Shown piece after piece: positions 35,270 through 43,594 of a DNA stretch of 64,000 bases. The stretch comes from Microplitis mediator (lineage: Eukaryota; Arthropoda; Insecta; Hymenoptera; Braconidae): assembly GCF_029852145.1 (NCBI RefSeq), contig NC_079970.1:10225662-10289661 (forward strand), in the 5' to 3' direction. The translations under genes and the position numbers were made by a program. The notes beneath the pieces are model-generated. The model had not been told where the DNA came from and did not search any database. It saw only the letters and a program-made list of their open reading frames with translations. Each line of letters opens with the position of its first letter. Position 1 is the first letter of the stretch.

Positions 35270-37507
35270 TAGGGTGGCTCATTCGAAACGATTATTTTTT
35301 TTTTTTTTTTTGCTCCATTGACGGAATATTGTTCTAGACATAAAAAAAAAATTTTCCACAAAATTTGAGCCCTTAATTTTAATTTTAAGAACTCGCTAAT
35401 TGAATTTGAAATTTTCCCATTCATTTAGCATGAAAAGTGGAGGTTTTTTTTTTTTAATTATCTATAGCTCTGCTGCATTTCACGTTTTTTTACTGTCCAT
35501 AGGCAGAAGTTGTAGGGGCACCTTTATACTTTAAAAGTTCCTACAGTAAAATTTATGTGACAGGAACGGGGTCAGAGTTAAAAAATGTAAAAGTCGATTT
35601 TTATCGATTTTTGCGTATTTTTTTGAGTTTTTCGTAGAAAATATTGTAGTTACCGAAAAAAGGTAAATGACAAATTTGTAGGAAATTAAATTTGCTACAA
35701 AAAAGGTCCTGTAAGCCAAGGCTGTAAAATCTGTTGTTTCTGAAATAGATTGAATTATACATATGAAAATTCAAGATATCTTTGCAGTATATGGTTTGTT
35801 AAATTAATAATTTAATTTTCATTTATTAAATGTTTTTTTTGGACATCATATTATTTTTTCATGAAAATATAACTTAAAAAAAATTTATCTATATGGGGCA
35901 TTCCACGCCAAATCGGACGGTTTCAAAAATTGATTTTTCCGATTTTCTTCAATTTTTGGTATTTTTTTAGTGCCCCTCAAAAAAGGCTTCCCGGTAAATT
36001 TTGAGATCTTTTTGATTAATGGTTCAAAAAATATCGAATTTAAAAAAAAAACCGCTCTTTTCATGGTTTTTTGATCATAACTTTCGTAATAATGGTCGAA
36101 ATTCAATGTTTTTTTATTCAAAATTTTCGATTTTTCAAAATTAAAAAAATTTTTTTTTTTGCTATAAATTATCATCAGTACCGATTTTTGACATTGTACA
36201 CTTGTTTTTCTTGCATATTATAAATTCATTCCGATATTTTTTCGTTCTGAGTAGGAATTTAAAAGCAGTAAGTAAAAGTTAATGCTATTTATAAGCTGTT
36301 ATAATAAATACTTTTATTTTTTAAAAAGCAACTATTTCGAAGCAAAAGAAACGTTAGATTTGCTATACAATACAGCTAAGATCATTACAGGAGCTCCAAA
36401 ATTTCATATAATTATTCGAAAAAGCGACGAAACTGTATCACAAACGTTTTTAATTATTTCCGTGTTCTTTCGAAAATTTTACATTAACGATTGTTTTATG
36501 AACTAGATGACTCCTTAGTGAATATAGCTTCGTCGCTTTTTCGAAAAATTATATGAAATTTTGGAACACGGTTGAAAAATTAAAATTCAAAAATCTCGAT
36601 CAAAAACATCTCGTATATTTGTTATGCATTTTTCTCTGTGAAGGCCAACTAAAAACGAAAATTTTGAATAAAAAAACATTGAATTTCGACCATTACTACG
36701 AAAGTTATGATCAAAAAACTATAAAAAGAGCGGTTTTTTTTTAAAATTCGATATTTTTTGAACCATTAATCAAAAAGATCTCAAAATTTACCGGGAAGCC
36801 TTTTTTGAGGGGTACTAAAAAAATACCAAAAATTGAAGAAAATCGGAAAAATCAATTTTTGAAACCGTCCGATTTGGCGTGGAATGCCCCATATAGATAA
36901 ATTTTTTTTAAGTTATATTTTCATGAAAAAATAATATGATGTCCAAAAAAAACATTTAATAAATGAAAATTAAATTATTAATTTAACAAACCATATACTG
37001 CAAAGATATCTTGAATTTTCATATGTATAATTCAATCTATTTCAGAAACAACAGATTTTACAGCCTTGGCTTACAGGACCTTTTTTGTAGCAAATTTAAT
37101 TTCCTACAAATTTGTCATTTACCTTTTTTCGGTAACTACAATATTTTCTACGAAAAACTCAAAAAAATACGCAAAAATCGATAAAAATCGACTTTTACAT
37201 TTTTTAACTCTGACCCCGTTCCTGTCACATAAATTTTACTGTAGGAACTTTTAAAGTATAAAGGTGCCCCTACAACTTCTGCCTATGGACAGTAAAAAAA
37301 CGTGAAATGCAGCAGAGCTATAGATAATTAAAAAAAAAAAACCTCCACTTTACATGCTAAATGAATGGGAAAATTTCAAATTCAATTAGCGAGTTCTTAA
37401 AATTAAAATTAAGGGCTCAAATTTTGTGGAAAATTTTTTTTTTATGTCTAGAACAATATTCCGTCAATGGAGCAAAAAAAAAAAATAGTCGTTTCAAATG
37501 AGCCACC

Positions 37508-37510
<3 letters not shown>
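35270..37510. mobile_element. 2241-bp foldback element, TAGGGTGGCTC ends
   Basis: TAGGGTGGCTCATTCGAAAC at left has its complement at right. Arms of about 880 bp are nearly identical, enclosing a roughly 480-bp loop that holds its own smaller hairpin (around 36392-36562). Arms carry the family motifs in order: T-run, GAGCCCTTAATTTTAA, then CTACAAAAAAGGTC. Both flanks are AT repeats, so the duplication cannot be measured. It is non-coding. Confidence 0.85.

Positions 37511-37562
<52 letters not shown>
37511..37562. repeat. (AT)n microsatellite
   Basis: An AT tract adjoins the right end of the foldback. A shorter one lies at its left end. Confidence 0.9.
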
Positions 37563-37565
<3 letters not shown>

Positions 37566-37825
37566 TATCTGGTATAGATAATATATTATATTTGGTATAA
37601 CCAGTGGTCTTTGCTATGGACAATTCGGGATATCCATCCCAGTTCGGGCTCTCTTTATTGTTTTTGGGAATAGTTCTTTATTCTATTCGATTTCTCTGAA
37701 GAGAATTAAAAAGTATTAAAAATTTCTATGTATCAATTCTTCTTAATTCTATTTAATTCTCTAAAGAGAATTAAAAAGGATTCAATTCATTTTTAACCCT
37801 CTTTAATTCTCTTTTTTAACCTGGG

Positions 37826-37910
37826 AAGGTTCATAGCGCTAGTATGTTCCAGAATATACCAGAATGTATTAGTTATACTAATGACCATTGCTTATTTATC
37901 TATTGATTTT
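37826..37910 (+). repeat. Repeat R, copy 2, last part
   Basis: It matches 10741-10826 (AAGGTTCATAGCGCTAGTAT to TTATCTAT). It ends where a LINE fragment begins. Confidence 0.85.
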
Positions 37911-38100
37911 TCCAATATTCTGTGCTGCAATCTAGACTAATATTACTCAAAATCAACAATGTAAATTACAACGAAAGCTTAACGCTTGCGTTCGTTCTAT
38001 TTTGAAAATTAGTAGATTTGAGCACATTACACCATATTACCGCAGACTAGGCTGGATAACTTTGAAGACTAGGCGAAATTTCTTTCTATCTTGCTTATTA
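37911..38100 (+). pseudogene. LINE fragment, C-terminal region of a reverse transcriptase ORF
   Basis: One frame reads LQRKLNACVRSILKISRFEH, then ITPYYRRLGWITLKTRRNFF, the conserved stretch after the RT palm in many insect LINEs. It is unrelated to the LINE at 3-8 kb by this segment. It is cut at 38101 by the TACAGGGTGTCC terminus. Confidence 0.7.
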
Positions 38101-38469
38101 TACAGGGTGTCCCAGAAGTCGCGCACCCCATTGTAGGGATCGAAAGAGAAAAATATTCTGAGACGAAAAGTCCTTAGCCATTTTTAAATCAGATGCATAG
38201 TTAATTAATTATTAATTAATGAAAGTGACCAATCAGGAGCGCGCGACAGAAGAATAAAAAGTGAGTGAAACAGCAGTAAGAGACACCAGAGCTGCTGTCG
38301 GCTTCTCACGCAGTACACCGAAAGTGGGGACGGACCAACCGTGGACGGCGGACGTACGTGATGTTAGGTGAATGTGTGAGATCGTGCACTAGTGTGGGCT
38401 AGCGTGAGTGTATCGGTAATAATGCACGTATGAATGTGAGTAAGGATATTTTTATTTTTTTTACTACAG

Positions 38470-39143
38470 GCACAAGATTTGACCGAATTCGACGGGAAAA
38501 ACAGGATAATTTACTAAATTCAATCGGTCACGACTGAATTTTGATTTTTAATTGGAATAATTGAAGTAATTTTAAATTAAAAAATCAGTGAAGGATCTCA
38601 GGCAAAGGCATAGGGTGAAAGTTACTGGACGTAAAGTTTATTCATGAGGAATGATTAGAGTAATTTTTGATTAAAAAATCAGTATCAAGGCACTAGGCGG
38701 ATATGACCGGATTTTTTTTTTTTATTTTAAGTAATTAAAGTAATTCTTATTTAAAAAATAAGTAGGGAGGGTCAGTTAGAGGCCCTGGGCGGCCATGACA
38801 GAATTTTGATTTTTCATTAGAGTAATTTTTAAATGGAAAATAAGTAGTGAGGGTAAGTTAGAGGCGCTGTGCCGCTATGAATGAATTTTTGTTTTTATTT
38901 GGAATAATTATGGTAATTTTTAATTGAAAAATAAGTAGTGAGAGTCAGTTGAAGGCACTGAGTGGCTATAAATGAATTTTTATTTTCATTTAGAATAATT
39001 AGAGTAATTTTAAATAAAAAAATTAGTGGCGAGTGTCAAGCAAAGACACTGGGCGGCTATGCATGAATTTTTATTTTTATTCAGAATAGTTACAGTAATG
39101 TTTAATTGAAAAATAAGTAGCGAGAGTCAGTTAGAGGCCCTGG
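38470..39143. repeat. Minisatellite, about 112-bp units, first block
   Basis: Roughly six diverged units, each with AGTAATTTTTAATTGAAAAA, then TAAGTAGYGAGNGTCAGTTAGAGGC, then a GGGCGGCTATG core. The same array resumes at 39751-40140. Confidence 0.8.
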
Positions 39144-39750
39144 CCCCTTATAGGAAGAAACAATAGGCCCAAGCTTGGCCGAGGCTTGGCACAAGACTTA
39201 TTAACTTTGGGAAAAGCTTGAAATCCAAGCTTGGTCTAAGTCTGTCTAAGCATCAAAATGATAACACCGAGCCAAGCTTGAGTGACAGTGTTGTGCCAAG
39301 ACAACATCTTAGTATTGGCCCAATAACCAGTGCCAGCATTGTGCCAAGACTGCATCTAAATATTGGTCCAAGATCGAAAGCCAGTATTGTGCCAAGACTG
39401 TTGCTAAATAAGCACTTATGCATATTAAAGATAAATAAGAAAAAAAGCATATCAGTAGAAATGTGCGTGATGGTAACAAATGGAAATAAATTTGCTCACA
39501 GAGAAATCAGGTGGATCGATGAAACTAATTTTTTTTTTTGCATTCGCTGGGTCTCGAACCTGGTCCTTCAAGGCTGGTAGGCAAGCGTCTTATCCACTAG
39601 GCTGCTACGCTATTCACAGAAGCCAGAGGTTTTTAGGTACCATTTGTTATTTCGACTGGTAAACCAAGGCTTGTCAATTAAATGTCTGTTGAATCTTGGC
39701 ACAAGACTGGCAAACCAAGGCTTGTCAATTAAATGTCTGTTGAATCTTGG
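39144..39750. mobile_element. Insertion rich in CCAAGCTTGG and GTGCCAAGAC repeats, splitting the minisatellite
   Basis: It contains several CCAGYATTGTGCCAAGACTG-like units (39270-39410) and a near-perfect tandem duplication of about 50 bp at 39660-39755 (AAACCAAGGCTTGTCAATTA core). A SINE head lies inside. Termini were not resolved and the type is unknown. Confidence 0.5.
39530..39625 (-). mobile_element. tRNA-derived SINE head with A-tail
   Basis: On the minus strand GCGTAGCAGCCTAGTGGATA gives a polymerase III A box and GGTTCGAGACCC a B box, about 35 bp apart. A short A-run follows. Acceptor and T stems do not pair properly, so this is a tRNA-derived repeat and not a working tRNA. Confidence 0.65.
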
Positions 39751-40140
39751 CCAGGGTTAGTCAGAGGCACTGTGTGGCTATATCTGATTTTTTATTTTTA
39801 TTTAGAATAATTTAAGTAATTTTTAATTGAAAAAATTAGTGGCGAGTGTCGAGTAGAGGCGCTGGGCGGCTATGCGTGAATTTTTATTATTATTTAGAAT
39901 AATTACAGTAATTTCTAATTGAAAAATAAGTAGCGAGGGTCACTTAGAGGCACTGGGCGGCTATGGCTGAACTTTTATTGTAATTTGAAATAATTAAAGT
40001 AATTTTTAATAAAAAAAATAGTAACGAGTGTCAAGTAGAGATAGTGGGCGGCTATGCATAAATTTGTATTTTTATTCAGAATAATTACAGCAATTTTTAA
40101 TTGAAAAATAAGTAGCCAGGGTCAGTAAGAGGCCATGGGT
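39751..40140. repeat. Minisatellite, about 112-bp units, second block
   Basis: Three to four more units of the array at 38470-39143, with the same GGGCGGCTATG and AAAATAAGTAGYGAG cores. Confidence 0.8.
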
Positions 40141-41292
40141 GGTCCGTTTACTTGAAGACAGAGCCGGCATCGCTTGAGAAGATTTTCTCGGACAGCCTCT
40201 AGCGTTTCCGCAGTGACTGTTGTCTGAGCAGCATTAATGCGGGCCACGGTCTCCATTTGGTCCTGGGGCTCATCAAAGTAGACCATTTCCTTGCAATGTC
40301 ACCACAAAAAAAGTTCCAGTGGCGTCAAGCCAGGTGATCTAGGGGGCCACCTTCGTGGTCCGTTTCTTCCCAACCAACATTGAGGGTAAGCCCCGTCGAG
40401 GAAGTCTCTCACTGTACCAGCATAGTGACTCGGTGCTCCGTCATGCTGAAACCACATCGGCTGCTCATTCACTTCACCGAGTAGTTGAGGAAGTTCATCA
40501 CGCAGGAATGTCAGGTATTGGATGCTCTGTAATAAGGAGAATTCATGGTTTGTTGTAGGAAACTACGAAATAGGTACATGGAAGTAGTGAATTCAGTGAA
40601 GGAATATTTAAGGACGACGTAACTAATTATGAAAAATCGAACGATTCCATTGAAACACAAAATCACTAGCGTAAAAAAGGTTCAATTTTTATGAATGGTA
40701 ATAGCTCTCAGTTAATTTTTAAAAAGACTCAATTCAAATCCTCCACACATAAGAATTTTTACTTGTGTATTCAAATGTTTACTTACGTCCATTGTTTCGG
40801 GTAATTCGTAAAGAATGACGTGGTCACCGATAATTCCACCCCAGACATTAATCTTCCATTTATTTTGGAAATTACGGTTCACCGTCATGTGCGGATTTTC
40901 GTCTTCATACTAATGACTATTATGTTGATTGAAACACATTGATGGATCTTCTCAGTGCGAGTAATACGGTTCACTGTCGAGCGGGAAATGTGAATCTGAC
41001 GTTCAACCCGTCTCGTACTCGTACTTGTATCCGCACGGATAGCAGCGAGAACGCGCTCTCCGTTGCGAGTGTTCCGAACCTCACGAGGTCGACCGACTCG
41101 CTCGACGTTGTTCGGCATCCAATTGCCAGATTCGCGCCTACGATGAAGAGCGCGGAGAGTAACATTTTTATCCGGATAGCTGTCACGATTCAGAAACCTC
41201 TCACGATAAACGCGTGCAGCTGCCGAAGCATTGCGATTACACTCGCCATAGAGAATAATCATCTCGGTAAAATCAGCAGAAATATAAACCAT
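40140..41292 (-). pseudogene. DUF4817/Tc1-mariner-like transposase, middle deleted
   Basis: The start codon is at 41290-41292. The N-terminus (YISADFTEMIILYGECNRNA, then ARVYRERFLNRDSYPDK) is the DUF4817 helix-turn-helix. Next come GRPREVRN and TSTRRVERQIHISRSTVNRI, a second HTH. At about 40960 the text jumps to FNQHNSH..YEDENPHMTVN, so the part with the first catalytic Asp (the FTDE block) is deleted. The rest shows KINVWGGIIGDHV, FQHDGAPSHY with the second Asp, and WPPRSPGLTPLELFF, where the usual PDLTPLD is PGLTPLE. At least two frameshifts are present. It cannot be active. Confidence 0.85.
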
Positions 41293-41837
41293 GATAACGT
41301 AGTTCGTTGACAGAAAATTTAGAAACGACTGACAACGGAAAACAGTTAGCCAAGAGACGGAAGAAAACAAATGGTATCGGAAAACAAATCGAATCGCGAA
41401 ACGCATGAGAAAAAAAAACAAGAGAGTCGGAATAATAGCAACAATTGGAATAGGGTTTACTATGACTTAGTTTACTAGCACTTGAATGCTGGAGAAAAAG
41501 GACAGTAAATGAAAAGACGCATGTATAAAAAGAAAAACATGTGTAGTATATTGACAGGTTAAATCTTACATGTAAATATTATAATTTCAGACTTACCCAG
41601 AAGGGTTGATATACCTGCACACACACTCACTCCAAATTCACCAGTTTGAATTTGTGTACACAGGAGTTTACAATATTTTATGACAGTTTTAATTAAGATT
41701 CACAGGTTGAATCTATTCACACGAACGCACTGCACGCTGAACCGAAAGGCCGGCCTTGCTGTCGAGTGAATTTATGATGAAGTATATAAATATATATATT
41801 TTCTTTTAGGGTTTTATTAAAGGATTAACTATTCCCG
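41293..41837. other. No gene recognised
   Basis: This is the upstream flank of the DUF4817 transposase. I saw no domain, repeat or terminus. Confidence 0.4.
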
Positions 41838-42120
41838 AACAAGGACTCCGATTGCCTAGGCGGTGGACGTCACGTGAGGCAGTTTAGTTAATTCTAACGC
41901 GAACTTAAGTGATTTTACTTCAGGTATCTAACCTAGGAGTCCAGATGCCTAAGCGAAGGACCTCACGAGGAAAGGTTTTAAAAATAAAATTTTAAGTCGC
42001 GAAATTATAATTTAAAATAAAAGAATCGAAACTCGGTTATCGGTCTAGGACCTCTGATTGCCTTGGCGTAGAGCGTCACGAGAGCGAATTTTGAAGTCGA
42101 CTCAGTAAGTCTTACTCGCG
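41838..42120. repeat. Three imperfect repeats of about 100 bp
   Basis: The core ATTGCCTAGGCGGTGGACGT, then CACGTGAGGCAG, recurs in degenerate form near 41932 and 42042, spaced 94 and 110 bp. It may be part of an LTR or leader, but no boundaries were seen. Confidence 0.55.
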
Positions 42121-42329
42121 GATAGATCCGACAAGAGTTTTAGTTGCGGCGGTAATGACTGAATTTGAGTATTTTTCCTGGGTTTATATATGAAAAGATT
42201 TGAAAGAAAAGTAGGACCGAAGATGAAATAAAGAATGGGTTAAAGAAAGAGGAAAAATTATATATAAGGGTTTGATTTTTGAGCAGCTGAGAATGACATA
42301 TTTATTGCGGGAGTTCTTGGTATTTTGTA

Positions 42330-42900
42330 GTAAACAGGATATGAAATAGAAAAATAAATCCACGGTGGGCTGTTCGAAAATAACTTTTATCAAATATATG
42401 ATGACATTTGCTGAGAAATGTAATTAAAATAGTGAGAGAAAAGTTCTTCTATGGTGGTAAAGGGGGAAGTGAGGATCCGCGGGGAATCGTGGGATTTTAA
42501 AAACGACATCTCTTCGACAAATATATAATGACTTTTATGGTCAACATATTTTTGTACTCTAGAAAAATATAATTAAAAAAAATAAAATTGAGAGGAAAAA
42601 TTTGGGTGATAGAAAAAGGGAACAGAGAGGTTCTGCGGGGGACCATGTAATTTTTAAAGACAACGTCTCTCTGACGAATTTATGACGACACTTGCTACCA
42701 ATTTTTTAGACGGTTCTGGGAAATGTAATTAAAATTAAAAGTAAAAATAAAATTTGAGAGAGATTTGTACATTAGAAAAGAAATAGTAAAGATCCGCTTA
42801 ACAGCGGGGCCTATTGGTAGCAGATGTTTTAACTGGAAAAGTCGTAAAAATTTGAGTCGAGCTAAAACAAGGAAATGCTTTGACATATTTATTAAGACTT
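42330..42900. repeat. Three imperfect tandem units of about 150-157 bp
   Basis: AATGTAATTAAAAT-type anchors at 42417, 42562 and 42721 are each followed by TGAGAG and a CCGCGGGG-like core. Each is preceded by an ATGACNNCAYTTGCT-like stretch. No gene is visible. Confidence 0.6.
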
Positions 42901-43318
42901 TTACGATGACGAGGGACTCGCGGTCGCGGAAGACCCAGAGAAATCCTCGCGTGGGACATCTGGAAAACATTGAATCAGCAAGTTCTTCACAAGGGACCGG
43001 CCATAGCAGTGCAGCTGTGTGTACTATTTTCTATTTGCTTGTCTCTTCTAATCTTGTAACTTGACCGTTCATACTTGCACACTTGTCTGTGGGAATTCAG
43101 AACAAACCCAAAAAGAGCTAGACGAATATATAGGTGTGAAAGAATATACATGTGAATATATCTTCACATATACGTACACGCATTTTTATACATATTATTG
43201 GGTGTGTTTTGAACTACGCAGTAAAATTCTTATTTTAATAAAAATGAAAAAAATTAGGAGAATTTATAAATTAAAGTACGGTTAAATCGCGATCCATTTG
43301 TAACGATCGTTACAAGTT

Positions 43319-43460
43319 ATTCAAATATGAATTCAAGTATAAAATTGAGCGACCAGACTATTTCTTAAAGTCTCTTACAAAATTTAACTATTTCCATATA
43401 AATTCAAGTACAATAATTCGGTGACCAGACTCTTTCTCAAAGTCTCTAACAAAATTTTAT
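43319..43460. repeat. Direct repeat of about 72 bp, two copies
   Basis: ATTCAAGTAYAATNATT, GACCAGACT and AAAGTCTCTNACAAAATTT occur twice. It lies just 3' of the env-like gene on the minus strand and may belong to that element's LTR or 3' UTR. Confidence 0.6.
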
Positions 43461-43594
43461 CTGTGGTATTTTATTAAATATTTATTAATATACCTGGGTT
43501 TTCACCTTGCAGTATTATAGTTGCAAAAATATTTAAATAAAAGGATATACTAGAGAACAGTATAAAGCTCACTGACTCTATTCAAAAATATACT

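Larger units (their letters stand above)
33460..37825. mobile_element. DNA element with CCCTGGTTGAAAAA ends, 2-bp AA duplication
   Basis: The left end CCCTGGTTGAAAAAGTGAAT is mirrored by the right end, CCCAGGTTAAAAAAGAGAAT in reverse complement. Copy 1 of repeat R reads GGGCAAGGTTC without a break, so the insertion duplicated AA. Near both ends the element carries units of about 80-110 bp (GGAGGATTCAAGAGAATAAA) that repeat several times. A GC-richer block at 35010-35250 could be non-repetitive cargo but has no clear gene. A 2241-bp foldback is nested inside. No transposase was seen. The superfamily is not assigned. Confidence 0.75.
38101..41292 (-). mobile_element. DUF4817-type DNA transposon, one terminus visible
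   Basis: The left end TACAGGGTGTCCCAGAAGTC is typical of a TA-inserting element. The minus-strand transposase lies at 40140-41292. The space between is filled by a 112-bp minisatellite and a separate insertion. No matching inverted terminus was found to the right up to 42 kb, so the right end is lost or diverged. Grouping the terminus with the transposase is inference. Confidence 0.5.

Noticed and set aside
35531..37254. Identical 62-codon frames on the arms of the 35270 foldback
   Set aside because: Same explanation: mirrored non-coding sequence.
39530..39625. Functional tRNA gene
   Set aside because: A and B boxes are present, but acceptor and T stems do not pair and an A-run follows, so a SINE head is more likely.
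40939..41310. Plus-strand frame antisense to the DUF4817 transposase
   Set aside because: The minus strand has clear HTH motifs; the plus frame has none.
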